This document shows positions 1-9,062 of a DNA stretch of 64,000 bases, piece after piece; position 1 is the stretch's first letter; every line of letters begins with the position of its first letter. Source of the stretch: Nostoc sp. JL33 (lineage in GTDB: Bacteria; Cyanobacteriota; Cyanobacteriia; Cyanobacteriales; Nostocaceae); assembly GCF_017114985.1 (NCBI RefSeq), contig NZ_JABXKP010000106.1, positions 1 through 64,000 of the forward strand, read 5' to 3'. The position numbers were made by a program, and so were the translations under genes. The notes beneath the pieces were generated by a model. The model saw nothing but the letters and a program-made list of their open reading frames with translations. It had not been told where the DNA came from and searched no databases.

Positions 1-30
1 CGTTAATATACTCCATCATCCCATACTGTA

Positions 31-285
31 TTGTACTCAAGCAGGAACCGCTATATAATTATCCCCATGTCATTCTTAGGGGCAACCTTCTTTGATCCTG
101 ATACATTACCAGTTGCTCTGAAAGTCGTATACCTGTTACCGTTTAGCTACGGCAGCATCGGACTGCGTGTAGTTGCTGATTTACCCTTGTCCCAGTTTCC
201 TTCGTACAGCATACCGATTTTGCTGGTGATCGCGATCGCTCTTTCTCTGTGGGGTGGTTATAAATTCGCTCATCAACAAAATTAA
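31..285 (+). pseudogene. C-terminal remnant of an ABC-2 type transporter permease
   Basis: The readable frame ends in a pattern typical of the last part of ABC-2 permeases: an IIIPMSFLGATFF segment, a short loop with a DTLP motif, then a hydrophobic helix (IPILLVIAIALSLWGGY) and a short charged tail. ABC-2 permeases are about 250 residues, so only the final third is here. A TAA lies in the same frame at 4-6, and neither other forward frame supplies the missing part within the window. It is therefore either a decayed copy or a gene with a frameshift just at the window edge. The first ATG is at 67. What it once exported cannot be told. Confidence 0.5.
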
Positions 286-293
286 AGCCTTGA

Positions 294-857
294 TCACAAC
301 CTGTGCTTTAACTGTTGGATTTTCTGTAAAACTTTTTCTTGATGCTGCGTAAGCTTGATCCATCGGGGTAGGCGACTGGCAAGACTGCCATTGTGCCAGC
401 CTAATGTGTCATCTGGCAAACGTTCTCGCAACCTTGATTGAACATAGCTTTCCAGAAAGTTCAAATGTGCTTCATTATACGCCCAAAGCACCTGACCGCA
501 ACAAGAGGTTTGTAGCCACAGGGGCAAGCCAAAAAAATGGTCTAATATTCCATAGCTGGAATTCCTTTGAGCCATGTAATTGTTTTGCCACAATAACAGT
601 GCAGGTTTTCCTTTGGCAGCATTTGACTGTTGTTTTGTATAGCTACAATGCTGACAGCTAATTCTTTTGATTGAACCCAGACTTGATTGCTCAGAGTTTA
701 CAGTTAATATTTTGGCAGTGCGTAGGCGCAGCCTGCCGTAGGCATCGCATTGTGGACAACGAACTAAAATTTCTTCCTCAAAATCAGAAAGCCGTTTGCC
801 ATAGTCTCTAAACCTTATAACCATTTCAGATACGCACTTATACCGTTTGTGCAACAA
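294..857 (-). CDS. Zinc-ribbon protein of unknown function carrying an in-frame repeat insert
   Basis: A 187-residue protein with two CxxC pairs, C34-x2-C37 (RCPQC) and C68-x2-C71 (SCQHC), which should form one zinc ribbon; the rest is rich in Trp, Leu and basic residues and matches no family that I can name. Residues about 38-47 (DAYGRLRLRT) are encoded by a GC-rich interspersed repeat at 717-750 that recurs at about 37071-37100, so the ribbon loop has been lengthened by repeat DNA without breaking the frame. The gene is divergent from the acetyltransferase next door; the two overlap slightly only if the upstream GTG start of that gene is used. It may bind nucleic acid, but this is inference. 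Confidence 0.6.
   Translation of the reverse strand: MLHKRYKCVSEMVIRFRDYGKRLSDFEEEILVRCPQCDAYGRLRLRTAKILTVNSEQSSLGSIKRISCQHCSYTKQQSNAAKGKPALLLWQNNYMAQRNSSYGILDHFFGLPLWLQTSCCGQVLWAYNEAHLNFLESYVQSRLRERLPDDTLGWHNGSLASRLPRWIKLTQHQEKVLQKIQQLKHRL
717..750. repeat. GC-rich interspersed repeat inside a coding region
   Basis: The stretch contains GCGTAGGCGCAGCCTGCC followed by GTAGGCATCGC, which can fold because GCGTAGG/CCTGC-type segments are partly complementary. A sister copy reads GCGTAGGTCTTGCCCGCC followed by GTAGGCATCGC near 37071-37100. Both lie in frame within protein-coding genes. Confidence 0.75.
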
Positions 858-869
858 ATTCCAGAATTT

Positions 870-1343
870 ATGCTGATCCGCTCTGCTACAACAACTGACG
901 TACCCGCAGTTTTACCAATGGTTGCCAAAATTTGTGCTTTGCATGAATCTTGGGATTCCGCTAAATATGGTTTTCTAACCCATCCAGAACAGCGTTATGA
1001 ACAATGGTTGACGCGTTTAGCAAATAGCGAGCGCAGTATATTTCTAGTATCAGAAAATGAAGGGCAACTTGTAGCTTTTCTGGTGGCAACAGTTGAGCGA
1101 GAAATACCAATTTATCGGTTACAGGAATTTGCTTTTATTCATGATATCTGGGTTGAGCCGGAATATCGCCAAAAGGGAATCGCGCGGCAGATGGTAATGC
1201 TAAGTGTTGAACGCTTTCATCAGATGGGTGTCAAGCAAATCCGTTTAGATACAGCAGCTGCTAACGAGGCTTCACGGCGGTTATTTGCATCTTGTGGTTT
1301 TCGATTCAGCATTATTGAAATGCTGATTGAATTGAGTCATTAG
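870..1343 (+). CDS. GNAT-family N-acetyltransferase
   Basis: A 157-residue protein with the GNAT fold pattern: an N-terminal beta strand (MLIRSATTTDVPAV), the acetyl-CoA loop EYRQKGIARQMV (Q/R-x-x-G-x-A type, motif A), and the C-terminal NEASRRLFASCGF helix-strand found in small-molecule or peptide acetyltransferases. The transferred group is acetyl from acetyl-CoA; the acceptor is not predictable. I chose ATG 870 over the upstream GTG at 849 because the GTG start would overlap the divergent zinc-ribbon gene and adds residues with no GNAT character. It ends next to a hairpin repeat. Confidence 0.8.
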   Translation: MLIRSATTTDVPAVLPMVAKICALHESWDSAKYGFLTHPEQRYEQWLTRLANSERSIFLVSENEGQLVAFLVATVEREIPIYRLQEFAFIHDIWVEPEYRQKGIARQMVMLSVERFHQMGVKQIRLDTAAANEASRRLFASCGFRFSIIEMLIELSH

Positions 1344-1372
1344 TCATTAGTTATGAGCAAATGACTAATGAA

Positions 1373-1416
1373 CGCCACTTGCTTTAACGGGGGGAACCCC
1401 CGCAACGCAGTGGCTC
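1373..1416. repeat. Hairpin repeat of the CGCCACTTGC...AACGCAGTGGCTCC family
   Basis: Outer arms GCCACT and AGTGGC pair, and the centre GGGGGGAACCCCC forms a strong hairpin. Related copies with different central stems lie at 12137-12179, 37615-37682 (inside recO) and 52581-52624 (inside tnpB). It separates the convergent acetyltransferase and ndhN genes. Confidence 0.8.
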
Positions 1417-1423
1417 CTAATGA

Positions 1424-1900
1424 CTAACTAGCTAACAGAGTTTTTTCTAGAGAAGTCCAACGGAAAGCGCGATCGCCACCTCTCTCAATGACTACTCTTA
1501 CTCGTGGTTCTAGCTGAGGCAAATTCGTTAAATACTCAAGTTCCTCATTGGAAAGAATATGCCCTTCAATAATCCACAAGACCAGCCCCTTTGACTTTGG
1601 TGGTAGCTGTTCTAAATGAGAATTGAGAATTGGTGGCAGATAGTACACATAACCTACTGCGGCACCGCTACCATTACTTTTTTTGCCAAGATGAGGAGGT
1701 CTGACTCCATGAATTCTTGTGAGATACGCAGCTACGTCGCCCAGTCCCTTGGCAGTAATGTGGAGGGTGGTATAGCCAGCGGCGCGTAGTCGGCGCTGAT
1801 ATCGACCTTCATAACCCCCTTCCAGAGGTACATACACTCCAAGAGCGCCAAATTTTTCCAGATCGCGGATTAAACCGTTGCCAGTGGTAATTAGTGCCAT
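1424..1900 (-). CDS. ndhN: NAD(P)H-quinone oxidoreductase (NDH-1) subunit N
   Basis: The 158-residue product matches the oxygenic-phototroph-specific subunit NdhN throughout: start MALITTGNGLIRDLEKFGALGVYVP, a middle GYVYYLPPILNSHLEQLPP block and an end with GGDRAFRWTSLEKTL. NdhN is a peripheral subunit of the thylakoid NDH-1 complex, which takes electrons from ferredoxin to plastoquinone and supports cyclic electron flow, respiration and CO2 uptake. The length is that of the family. It is transcribed away from the ribosomal cluster, with almost 1 kb between the two starts, so this gap probably holds both promoters. Only phototrophs of the cyanobacterial/plastid line carry this subunit, which supports the taxonomic call. 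Confidence 0.95.
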   Translation of the reverse strand: MALITTGNGLIRDLEKFGALGVYVPLEGGYEGRYQRRLRAAGYTTLHITAKGLGDVAAYLTRIHGVRPPHLGKKSNGSGAAVGYVYYLPPILNSHLEQLPPKSKGLVLWIIEGHILSNEELEYLTNLPQLEPRVRVVIERGGDRAFRWTSLEKTLLAS

Positions 1901-2858
1901 AGATTTTCGTTTTATCCCACTTAGATATCTCTATTATTTACCCTGAATCGATAGATTAAGTTAAAGCATTTTCTTTGGGCATGGGGCATTGGGGATGAGG
2001 CATAGTTATTTTCCTTGTCCCCTTGTCCCCTTGTCTCCCCCCCAATCCCCATTCCCCAAAAATAACTCTATAAACTACTGGACAAACATAAATAAATAAT
2101 TTATATTATTAGATTGTGACCAAACACGCAAATTAGGTGTCCTTTTTAGTGTGATTCTGAGGTAGTTTTAGCATCAAAAGCTGATGACTTAATCCAAATA
2201 GGATAATCTAACTCAGATTGATCATAGACTGGTAAACTAAGAAAGGTTTCAGGTCAACATTGGAGCTTATGGAAGAATAACCAAAGCTAATCCTAAGCTC
2301 CAGAGTACATTTACTCCTGTGCCTCTGAAAAAACGGGCAAAATCTTAAACAATAGTTTAAGGTGTTTAAGGAAGTAAAAACTGAGCAGCAATGTTGGTTT
2401 CATGGCATTACCTCAGTCTCAGTTAAGGGATACTGGGCGGTAAAAACCGCTTAAGTCCAACTGCAACACGGCAGTAGCCAACCTCCGGGAAGCCGCCCTT
2501 CGGGCGTGTACGAATCGGAAAACCCGCCGACAGCGCTGCCTCCAGAAAGTGCCAGAGCAATTGCTTGGACGAAAGCATTGCTGCACACAGCTTTAAGCTG
2601 TAGCGCCTTGCATTGATTCCAGAAGTTACTCCTTCCCAATGGGAAGGGACTTGTGGCTGTTCTGGTGATCTAGTGAGTGAATCTGTTTAGCTTCACCAAG
2701 CAGTACGGACACGGTTTGTTGTGTCCCAAAGCATTTGGAGCGGTTTATTTAAACCATTCCAAATTTCGCAGGCTAACCCAGCCTAAACTGATGCGTACAA
2801 AGCGTGTCCTCTAGAGTCCAATTCCAAGGTCAGCAAGTAGAAAGGAGAACCAGTTACT
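1901..2858. other. Long intergenic region between ndhN and rplC
   Basis: No protein gene is convincing here. About 1965-2060 has C-rich heptamer-like tracts (repeats of CCCTTGT and CCCCAAT type). About 2090-2430 is AT-rich and plain, and may hold promoters for both neighbours. 2436-2647 is a GC-richer hairpin cluster described separately. 2650-2858 is the likely leader of the ribosomal operon and ends in AAAGGAGAA, a good ribosome binding site for rplC. Confidence 0.6.
2436..2647. other. Hairpin-dense segment, possible structured leader RNA or composite repeat
   Basis: Five short perfect hairpins or palindromes occur in about 210 nt: GCGGT-aaaa-ACCGC (2437-2450), CGCCC-TTC-GGGCG (2494-2506), AGCAATTGCT (2556-2565), ACAGCTTTAAGCTGT (2587-2601) and CCTTCCC-AAT-GGGAAGG (2631-2647). 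The surrounding DNA is AT-rich and unstructured. An untranslated leader, a small RNA, or a composite of mobile repeats would all fit. I cannot decide between them. Confidence 0.4.
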
Positions 2859-3491
2859 GTGTCTGTAGGTATTCTCGGCACCAAGCTGGGCATGACTCAA
2901 ATATTTGACGAAGCAGGAGTAGCCATTCCTGTGACTGTCATTCAAGCAGGGCCATGCACCGTTACACAAGTTAAAACGAAACAAACCGACGGTTACTTTG
3001 CCATTCAAGTAGGTTATCGCGAAGTTAAACCAAAGGCACTGAACAGACCACTACTGGGTCATTTGGCAAAATCATCTGCCCCAGCATTGCGTCACTTAAA
3101 TGAATATCACACCGAAAGTTCTGGTGATTATGCTTTAGGTCAACAGATTAAAGCAGATATTTTTAGTGCGGGTCAAATTGTCGATGTAGTCGGCACAAGC
3201 ATCGGTCGCGGCTTTGCGGGAAACCAGAAGCGTAACAACTTTGGTCGCGGGCCAATGTCACACGGTTCCAAAAACCACAGAGCGCCCGGTTCTATTGGTG
3301 CTGGTACAACACCAGGTCGTGTCTATCCAGGTAAGCGGATGGCAGGGCGTTTAGGTGGGAAACGCATCACAATCCGCAAGCTGACCATAGTGAGAGTTGA
3401 CCCAGAACGCAACTTATTGCTAATTAAGGGAGCCATTCCTGGTAAACCGGGTGCTCTAGTAAGTGTTGTGCCTGCAAACATAGTGGGATAG
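2859..3491 (+). CDS. rplC: Large ribosomal subunit protein L3
   Basis: The 210-residue product starts [15 protein letters not shown] and contains the L3 signature block [30 protein letters not shown], the loop that reaches the peptidyl transferase centre. It binds 23S rRNA early in 50S assembly. The start is GTG 2859, set by AAAGGAG nine bases upstream. It opens the S10/spc-type cluster; rpsJ, which precedes rplC in E. coli, is not here, as usual in cyanobacteria where rpsJ follows tuf elsewhere. Followed by about 100 nt of heptamer repeats before rplD. Confidence 0.97.
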   Translation: MSVGILGTKLGMTQIFDEAGVAIPVTVIQAGPCTVTQVKTKQTDGYFAIQVGYREVKPKALNRPLLGHLAKSSAPALRHLNEYHTESSGDYALGQQIKADIFSAGQIVDVVGTSIGRGFAGNQKRNNFGRGPMSHGSKNHRAPGSIGAGTTPGRVYPGKRMAGRLGGKRITIRKLTIVRVDPERNLLLIKGAIPGKPGALVSVVPANIVG

Positions 3492-3590
3492 TCAAAAGTC
3501 ATTAGTCAAAAGTCATTAGTCAAAAGTCATTGGCTAAGGACAAATGGCAAAAGACCAATGACGACAAATGACAAAGGACAGATAACAAAG
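3492..3590. repeat. Short tandem heptamer-type repeats between rplC and rplD
   Basis: Tandem AAAGTCATTAGTC units followed by AATGACAAA/GGACAAA units fill the gap. This is the first of many such blocks between the ribosomal genes. The AAAGGACAG at the end may act as a weak ribosome binding site for rplD. Confidence 0.8.
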
Positions 3591-4229
3591 ATGGTTGAAA
3601 GCGTAGTTAAAAATTGGCAAGGAGAACAGGTCGGTGAGACGACCTTCGAGTTGCGCGTTGCCAAGGAACAAACAGCGTCTCATATTGTACACCGCGCCTT
3701 AGTACGGCAATTGACCAATGCTCGTCAAGGAAATGCCAGTACAAAAACTCGTTCTGAAGTTAGGGGTGGCGGCCGTAAACCTTGGCGGCAAAAAGGTACT
3801 GGTCGCGCTCGTGCAGGCTCTATTCGTTCACCACTGTGGCGTGGTGGTGGTGTCATCTTTGGGCCAAAACCCAGAGACTTCAACCTCAAGTTGAACCGCA
3901 AAGAGCGACGTTTAGCACTGCGGACAGCATTTGTAAGCCGCATTGACGACTTGATAGTAGTAGAAGAATTTAGCACCGAGCTATCTCGCCCGAAGACTAA
4001 AGATTTAGTCTCAGCGCTTGCCCGTTGGGGAGTAGTACCAGAAAGCAAGTCACTGTTAATTTTGTCTGAAATTGCGGATACAGATAACGTTTATTTGTCA
4101 GCCCGCAACATTGAAAATTTAAAACTAATTGCAGCCGACCAGTTAAATGTTTTTGATTTACTGCACGCTGACAAGATTGTAGTTACGGCATCAGCCCTAG
4201 AAAAAATTCAGGAGGTCTACAGTGCCTAG
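3591..4229 (+). CDS. rplD: Large ribosomal subunit protein L4
   Basis: A 212-residue L4. The conserved start is [16 protein letters not shown], followed by the long basic loop ([27 protein letters not shown]) that lines the peptide exit tunnel, and the globular C-terminal half. An earlier in-frame ATG at 3558 would add 11 residues coded by heptamer repeats, so I place the start at 3591. In E. coli L4 represses its own operon by binding the leader; whether that holds here cannot be read. Its last codons overlap rplW by 8 nt, so the two are translationally coupled. Confidence 0.96.
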   Translation: MVESVVKNWQGEQVGETTFELRVAKEQTASHIVHRALVRQLTNARQGNASTKTRSEVRGGGRKPWRQKGTGRARAGSIRSPLWRGGGVIFGPKPRDFNLKLNRKERRLALRTAFVSRIDDLIVVEEFSTELSRPKTKDLVSALARWGVVPESKSLLILSEIADTDNVYLSARNIENLKLIAADQLNVFDLLHADKIVVTASALEKIQEVYSA

Positions 4230-4536
4230 CTTTGACCCCCGCGACCTTGCCGACTTAGTGCGTCGCCCAATTGTCACCGAGAAAGCGACCATCTTGATGG
4301 AGCAGAACAAGTACACCTTTGAAGTAATTCCAAAGGCATCTAAGCCAGAAATCAAGGCTGCGATCGAAGACTTGTTTCAGGTCAAGGTTGTAAAAGTCAA
4401 CACCATCCTACCACCGCGTAAAAAGCGGCGCGTTGGTAAATTTATTGGTTATAAACCCCAATATAAGCGAGCCATTGTCACCCTCGCACCTGGGGATGAA
4501 GACAAGATTAGACAAGTTCTATTCCCAGAAGTCTAG
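4222..4536 (+). CDS. rplW: Large ribosomal subunit protein L23
   Basis: A 104-residue L23 with [25 protein letters not shown] at the N-terminus and the [31 protein letters not shown] core. It sits at the tunnel exit and serves as a docking site for trigger factor and SRP. The start is GTG 4222, inside the end of rplD, preceded by CAGGAGG at 4210-4216, a strong ribosome binding site. A 154-nt repeat block follows before rplB. Confidence 0.96.
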   Translation: MPSFDPRDLADLVRRPIVTEKATILMEQNKYTFEVIPKASKPEIKAAIEDLFQVKVVKVNTILPPRKKRRVGKFIGYKPQYKRAIVTLAPGDEDKIRQVLFPEV

Positions 4537-4690
4537 GAATTTTAGATTTTAGATTTTAGATTTTAGATTGAGGAGTTTACTGAATAAGTCCCAAAGATGG
4601 TCACAATTAGTTAAACACTCATTAAATCCAAAATCCAAAATTCAAAATCCAAAATTAAGTAAATCCAAAATCCAAAATCCAAAATAGATT
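4537..4690. repeat. Heptamer repeats (TTTAGAT / AATCCAA type) between rplW and rplB
   Basis: Direct units of TTTTAGAT at 4540-4570 are followed by AAAATCC units at 4625-4685. The two arms are complementary (TTTGGATTTTAGATT vs AATCCAAAATCC), so the transcript could fold. The same pairing recurs at 5610-5740 and 16335-16500. Confidence 0.75.
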
Positions 4691-5554
4691 ATGGGTACTC
4701 GTTCTTATCGCCCTTATACCCCCAGCACTCGCCAAGTTACAATCTCTGACTTTGCGGAAATTACCAAAACCGAACCAGAGAAATCCCTAACTACCTCGAA
4801 GCATCGCGCCAAAGGTCGGAATAATCACGGACGGATTACTAGTCGTCGCCGGGGTGGCGGACACAAACAGCTTTACCGGATCATCGATTTTAAAAGGGAT
4901 AAACATAATATTCCTGCCAAAGTCGCAGCGATTGAATACGATCCTAACCGCAATGCCCGAATTGCCCTTTTGTATTACCAAGATGGCGAAAAGCGGTACA
5001 TCCTCCACCCCAACGGGTTAAAAGTTGGAACAATAGTTATTGCTGGGCCTGAGGCTCCCTTTGAAGATGGTAATGCCTTACCGCTCTGGAAGATTCCCTT
5101 GGGTACTAGTGTTCACAACCTAGAACTGACTCCTGGTAAAGGTGGTCAAATCGTGCGTGCTGCTGGTGCTAGCGCCCAAGTCGTGGCAAAAGAAGGTAAT
5201 TATGTAACTCTGAAGTTGCCTTCAGGAGAAGTCCGCTTGATTCGACGCGAGTGCTACGCCACCATTGGGCAAGTAGGCAACACCGATGCAAGAAACCTGA
5301 GTGCAGGTAAAGCCGGACGAAATCGCTGGAAAGGTCGCCGTCCTAAGGTTAGAGGTAGCGTCATGAACCCAGTTGATCACCCACATGGTGGTGGTGAAGG
5401 TAGGGCACCTATCGGTAGATCTGGGCCTGTTACACCTTGGGGTAAACCCACATTGGGTGCGAAGACACGCAATCGCAAGAAACTCAGCAGCAAATTGATT
5501 GTGCGTCGTCGCCGTAAGTCTTCTAAACGCGGTCGCGGTGGTCGTGAATCATAG
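4691..5554 (+). CDS. rplB: Large ribosomal subunit protein L2
   Basis: A 287-residue L2 of normal cyanobacterial length. It carries the hallmark [19 protein letters not shown] near residues 222-242, with the histidine needed for peptidyl transferase function in the mature subunit, and the basic C-terminal tail [18 protein letters not shown]. It binds 23S rRNA domain IV and joins the subunits. The ATG at 4691 follows AT-rich repeat DNA without a clear Shine-Dalgarno sequence. The gap after it holds a strong hairpin. Confidence 0.97.
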   Translation: MGTRSYRPYTPSTRQVTISDFAEITKTEPEKSLTTSKHRAKGRNNHGRITSRRRGGGHKQLYRIIDFKRDKHNIPAKVAAIEYDPNRNARIALLYYQDGEKRYILHPNGLKVGTIVIAGPEAPFEDGNALPLWKIPLGTSVHNLELTPGKGGQIVRAAGASAQVVAKEGNYVTLKLPSGEVRLIRRECYATIGQVGNTDARNLSAGKAGRNRWKGRRPKVRGSVMNPVDHPHGGGEGRAPIGRSGPVTPWGKPTLGAKTRNRKKLSSKLIVRRRRKSSKRGRGGRES

Positions 5555-5569
5555 AATTTTAGATTTTGC

Positions 5570-5609
5570 GAAAAGTCGGAGCGGAGGTTTCCTCCGATCT
5601 GAACTTTTC
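5570..5609. repeat. Two-tier hairpin, member of the GAAGT...ACTTC repeat family
   Basis: Outer stem GAAAAGT/ACTTTTC (5570-5576 with 5603-5609), inner stem CGGAGG-TTT-CCTCCG (5582-5596). Similar outer arms (GAAGTCTGA...TCAGAACTTC) recur at 38399-38434 and 42365-42464. It lies inside the operon and has no T tract, so I read it as a mobile repeat rather than a terminator. Confidence 0.65.
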
Positions 5610-5743
5610 AAGACAGATTTTGGATTTTAGATTGGGGTCTACTTGTGAACATTGAAAATTTGTGAAACTTGAAAAGACAGCTAATTATCCAAAATCCGAA
5701 ATTCTAAATCCTAATTCCTAAATCCTAAATCCAAAATTGAACT

Positions 5744-6022
5744 ATGGGTCGTTCTCTAAAAAAAGGTCCTTTTGTTGCGGATCATCTCCTAAAGAAAATT
5801 GAAAAGCTCAACGACAACAACAGAAAAGAAGTTATTAAAACTTGGTCACGAGCTTCGACAATTTTGCCCCTAATGGTAGGTCATACCATAGCTGTTCACA
5901 ACGGACGCCAACACGTTCCAGTTTTTGTAAATGAACAGATGGTAGGACACAAATTGGGGGAATTTGCCCCAACACGCACCTACAGGGGTCACGGAAAAAG
6001 CGACAAAAAAGCAGGTAGGTAG
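5744..6022 (+). CDS. rpsS: Small ribosomal subunit protein S19
   Basis: A 92-residue S19. It opens with [18 protein letters not shown] and contains the conserved [35 protein letters not shown] block. It binds the head of 16S rRNA with S13. The length equals that of the family. It is preceded by about 130 nt of TTTAGAT/AATCC heptamer repeats and followed by a short ATTAGTC block. Confidence 0.97.
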   Translation: MGRSLKKGPFVADHLLKKIEKLNDNNRKEVIKTWSRASTILPLMVGHTIAVHNGRQHVPVFVNEQMVGHKLGEFAPTRTYRGHGKSDKKAGR

Positions 6023-6103
6023 TTATTAGTCATGAAGTCATTAGTCATTAGCTAAAGACAAGTGACAAATGACCAATGACAAATGACAAAATTGGAGAAA
6101 ATT

Positions 6104-6460
6104 ATGGCTAATGATACTACTGAAGTAAAGGCGATCGCCCGTTTTATCCGCATCTCGGCCTATAAAGTGCGTCGGGTACTCGATCAAATCCGGGGGCGAT
6201 CGTACCGAGAAGCGCTAATTATTCTGGAATTCATGCCCTATCGCGCCACTGAACCCATATTGAAGGTTCTCAGAAGCGCTGCTGCCAATGCCGAACACAA
6301 CGCTGGGTTAGATCGGACTCAACTAGTGATTACTAAAGCTTATGCCGATCAAGGGCCGCCGTTGAAGCGGTTCCAGCCAAGGGCGCAAGGTCGAGCTTAC
6401 CAAATTCGCAAGCCGACGTGTCATATTACTGTGGCTGTTGCAGCCGCCCCAGAAAAATAA
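6104..6460 (+). CDS. rplV: Large ribosomal subunit protein L22
   Basis: A 118-residue L22 with [29 protein letters not shown] at the start and the tunnel-lining hairpin [32 protein letters not shown] near the end. It binds all domains of 23S rRNA and shapes the exit tunnel where macrolides act. The start ATG 6104 is fixed by GGAGAAA at 6094-6100; an earlier ATG at 6083 would read through the heptamer repeat. Confidence 0.96.
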   Translation: MANDTTEVKAIARFIRISAYKVRRVLDQIRGRSYREALIILEFMPYRATEPILKVLRSAAANAEHNAGLDRTQLVITKAYADQGPPLKRFQPRAQGRAYQIRKPTCHITVAVAAAPEK

Positions 6461-6514
6461 GCTTTTTTTACACGAATAAATTGCGTAAAGTAAGAAATTT
6501 TAGAGGAAGCATTC

Positions 6515-7297
6515 GTGGGACAGAAGATTCATCCAGTTGGTTTTCGCCTGGGTATTACACATGAACATCAATCCCGTTGGTTTGCTGTTCCTGATCGCTA
6601 TCCAGAACTTCTCCAAGAAGATTACAAACTCCGTCAATACATAGAACAAAAGCTGGGTAGACAGGCTCAAAACAACGCCGGAATTTCCGAAGTACGGATT
6701 GAGCGCAAAGCCGACCAAATCGACTTAGAAGTACGCACAGCTAGACCAGGCGTAGTAGTTGGTCGTGGTGGACAAGGTATCGAATCCTTACGTACCGGAC
6801 TTCAAGGACTGTTGGGTAGTAATCGCCAAATTCGGATTAACGTAGTTGAAGTTCAACGAGTTGATGCTGATGCCTACCTAATTGCCGAATACATTGCTCA
6901 ACAATTGGAACGCCGGGTTTCCTTTCGGCGGGTAGTGCGACAGTCAATTCAACGTGCCCAACGCGCTGGTGTCCAAGGTATTAAAATCCAAGTCAGTGGT
7001 CGGCTCAACGGTGCAGAAATTGCCCGGACAGAGTGGACTCGTGAAGGTAGAGTACCTTTACATACCTTACGGGCTGACATTGACTACTCTTATTGCACGG
7101 CAAAAACTGTTTACGGTATCTTGGGCATCAAAGTATGGGTGTTTAAAGGAGAAATTATTCCTGGACAGGAAGAAACTCCGCTACCACCCGCAAGCCGCGA
7201 TCGCGAACGCGATCCCCGTGATCGTGATCGTGAACCCCGTCGTCGTCAGCAACAACGTCGTCGCCAGCAATTTGAAGACCGTTCAAATGAAGGATAA
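6515..7297 (+). CDS. rpsC: Small ribosomal subunit protein S3
   Basis: A 260-residue S3: [24 protein letters not shown] start, a KH domain with [12 protein letters not shown] near residues 80-92, and the C-terminal S3 domain with [13 protein letters not shown]. The last 35 residues are an Arg/Asp-rich tail ([20 protein letters not shown]), part of it coded by a tract of overlapping CGATCGCGA and GATCGTGATCG units. The tail lengthens the protein beyond the roughly 240 residues common in the group and is probably disordered. Start is GTG 6515 after AGAGGAAG. S3 helps form the mRNA entry channel. Confidence 0.96.
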   Translation: MGQKIHPVGFRLGITHEHQSRWFAVPDRYPELLQEDYKLRQYIEQKLGRQAQNNAGISEVRIERKADQIDLEVRTARPGVVVGRGGQGIESLRTGLQGLLGSNRQIRINVVEVQRVDADAYLIAEYIAQQLERRVSFRRVVRQSIQRAQRAGVQGIKIQVSGRLNGAEIARTEWTREGRVPLHTLRADIDYSYCTAKTVYGILGIKVWVFKGEIIPGQEETPLPPASRDRERDPRDRDREPRRRQQQRRRQQFEDRSNEG

Positions 7298-7378
7298 ATC
7301 GTCATTAGTCATTAGTCATTAGTAAATGGCAGATGACAAATGACAAATAGACAAGTGACAAATGACAAATGACAAACC

Positions 7379-7804
7379 ATGTTAAGCCCTAGAAGAACTA
7401 AATTCCGCAAACAACAGCGCGGACGCATGCAGGGACTAGCCACTCGTGGCAGCACCCTCAACTTCGGTGATTTTGCACTCCAAGCGCAAGAACCTGCTTG
7501 GATTACCTCGCGGCAAATCGAGGCTTCTCGTCGGGCAATGACCCGTTATATTCGTCGGGGTGGACAAATCTGGATTCGGATTTTCCCTGATAAACCTGTA
7601 ACCATGCGTCCTGCTGAAACCCGGATGGGTTCCGGTAAAGGTAATCCAGAATTTTGGGTAGCGGTAGTCAAACCAGGGCGAATTTTGTTTGAAATCGGTG
7701 GGGTTTCTGAAGAAATCGCCCGTGAAGCTATGCGCTTGGCTTCATTTAAACTGCCCATAAAAACTAAGTTTATTGTGCGCTCTCAACCACAGGAGCAGGA
7801 GTAG
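7379..7804 (+). CDS. rplP: Large ribosomal subunit protein L16
   Basis: A 141-residue L16 starting [19 protein letters not shown], with the conserved [42 protein letters not shown] centre. It sits at the A-site side of the 50S central protuberance and helps position tRNA. The start follows an 80-nt AAATGAC heptamer run that gives no clear Shine-Dalgarno sequence. rpmC follows after 3 nt, so the two are probably coupled. Confidence 0.97.
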   Translation: MLSPRRTKFRKQQRGRMQGLATRGSTLNFGDFALQAQEPAWITSRQIEASRRAMTRYIRRGGQIWIRIFPDKPVTMRPAETRMGSGKGNPEFWVAVVKPGRILFEIGGVSEEIAREAMRLASFKLPIKTKFIVRSQPQEQE

Positions 7805-7807
7805 CTG

Positions 7808-8035
7808 ATGCCTCTTCCCAAGATTTCAGAAGCTAGAGAATTAAGTGACGATAAGCTTTCCGAAGAAATTGTCGCGATCAAAAGACAACTATTTCAGTTG
7901 CGCTTGCAAAAAGCCACCAGACAACTAGAAAAGCCCCACCAGTTCCGGCAAATCCGACACCGCCTAGCCCAATTGCTGACAATAGAAACAGAACGCAAAC
8001 GGGCAGCAAGTCAATCGGCTAAAGAAGAAAAGTAG
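7808..8035 (+). CDS. rpmC: Large ribosomal subunit protein L29
   Basis: A 75-residue, helical, basic protein with the L29 pattern ISEARELSDDKLSEEIVAIKRQLFQLRLQKATRQLEKPHQFRQIRHRLAQLLTIE. It lies at the tunnel exit next to L23. It follows rplP at once and precedes rpsQ by 6 nt, the tightest group in the cluster, where no repeats have inserted. Confidence 0.95.
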   Translation: MPLPKISEARELSDDKLSEEIVAIKRQLFQLRLQKATRQLEKPHQFRQIRHRLAQLLTIETERKRAASQSAKEEK

Positions 8036-8041
8036 GAGATT

Positions 8042-8290
8042 ATGGCAGTCAAAGAACGAGTTGGCTTGGTAGTGAGCGATAAAATGCAAAAAACTGTGGT
8101 AGTAGCCATAGAAAACCGCGCTCCTCACCCCAAGTACGGCAAGATTGTAGTCAACACCCAACGATATAAAGTTCACGACGAAGAAAATAAGTGTAAAGTA
8201 GGCGATCGCGTTCGCATTCAGGAAACTAGACCCCTGAGTAAAACCAAGCGCTGGAAAATCACAGAAGTCCTGAACGTCAAACCCACTTAA
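8042..8290 (+). CDS. rpsQ: Small ribosomal subunit protein S17
   Basis: An 82-residue OB-fold protein with [36 protein letters not shown] and the [25 protein letters not shown] signature. It binds 16S rRNA in the body of the 30S subunit. GTAGGAG at 8033-8039 is a clear ribosome binding site that overlaps the rpmC stop. Confidence 0.96.
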   Translation: MAVKERVGLVVSDKMQKTVVVAIENRAPHPKYGKIVVNTQRYKVHDEENKCKVGDRVRIQETRPLSKTKRWKITEVLNVKPT

Positions 8291-8340
8291 ACCTCATCGT
8301 TGTTAGAAACTAACAACATTCATTACAAGGGAGAATAATT

Positions 8341-8709
8341 GTGATTCAACCCCAGACTTACCTGAATGTCGCAGATAATAGCGGCGCCCGTAAACTAATG
8401 TGCATCCGCATCTTAGGTGGAGGCAACCGCCGTTATGGTTTTATTGGCGATAAAATTATCGCCGTTGTCAAAGATGCTGCACCTAACATGGCTGTAAAAA
8501 AGTCTGATGTCGTGGAAGCAGTAATTGTCCGAACTCGTAAAGCTGTATCTCGTGACAGCGGCATGAGTATTCGCTTTGATGATAACGCCGCTGTGATCAT
8601 CAACAAAGACGGTAATCCCAGAGGCACACGGGTTTTTGGCCCAGTTGCACGGGAACTGCGCGATAAAAACTTTACTAAAATTGTTTCTCTGGCTCCGGAG
8701 GTGCTTTAA
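8341..8709 (+). CDS. rplN: Large ribosomal subunit protein L14
   Basis: A 122-residue L14 with [27 protein letters not shown], an [22 protein letters not shown] middle and the end [28 protein letters not shown]. It forms the subunit bridge B5 and is the known docking partner of the silencing factor RsfS, whose gene also lies in this window (43074-43532). Start GTG 8341, preceded by AAGGGAG. Its TAA shares one base with the rplX start. Confidence 0.97.
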   Translation: MIQPQTYLNVADNSGARKLMCIRILGGGNRRYGFIGDKIIAVVKDAAPNMAVKKSDVVEAVIVRTRKAVSRDSGMSIRFDDNAAVIINKDGNPRGTRVFGPVARELRDKNFTKIVSLAPEVL

Positions 8710-9062
8710 TGGCAACCAAACAGGGTACGCCCAAAGTATTCCACAAAATGCACGTCAAAACTGGCGACACCGTACAAGTGATTGCTGGCAAAGACAAAGG
8801 AAAAGTTGGCGAAATTACTCAGGCACTTCCCCAACTGAGTAAAGTTATCGTCAAAGGTGTCAACATTAAAACCAAGCACGTCAAACCCCAGCAAGAAGGG
8901 GAATCAGGGCGAATTATTACCCAAGAATTCCCGATTCATAGCTCCAACGTGATGCTTTATTCCACCAAGCAAAACGTTGCCAGTCGTGTTTGTTATACCT
9001 TTACATCAGAAGGCAAAAAAGTCAGAAAACTCAAGAAAACTGGCGAGATTCTGGATAAATAG
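8709..9062 (+). CDS. rplX: Large ribosomal subunit protein L24
   Basis: A 117-residue L24 with the KOW motif [23 protein letters not shown] and the [21 protein letters not shown] block. It starts 50S assembly by binding the 5' end of 23S rRNA. The start ATG overlaps the rplN stop (TAATG), and CGGAGG lies just upstream at 8696-8701. A run of ATAACTC heptamers follows. Confidence 0.96.
   Translation: MATKQGTPKVFHKMHVKTGDTVQVIAGKDKGKVGEITQALPQLSKVIVKGVNIKTKHVKPQQEGESGRIITQEFPIHSSNVMLYSTKQNVASRVCYTFTSEGKKVRKLKKTGEILDK

Noticed and set aside
404-661. An 85-codon plus-strand frame
   Set aside because: It is antisense to the zinc-ribbon gene, whose two CxxC pairs show that the minus strand is the coding one.
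2451-2639. A 62-codon minus-strand frame
   Set aside because: It covers the hairpin cluster, has low-complexity composition and no ribosome binding site; best explained by structured non-coding DNA.
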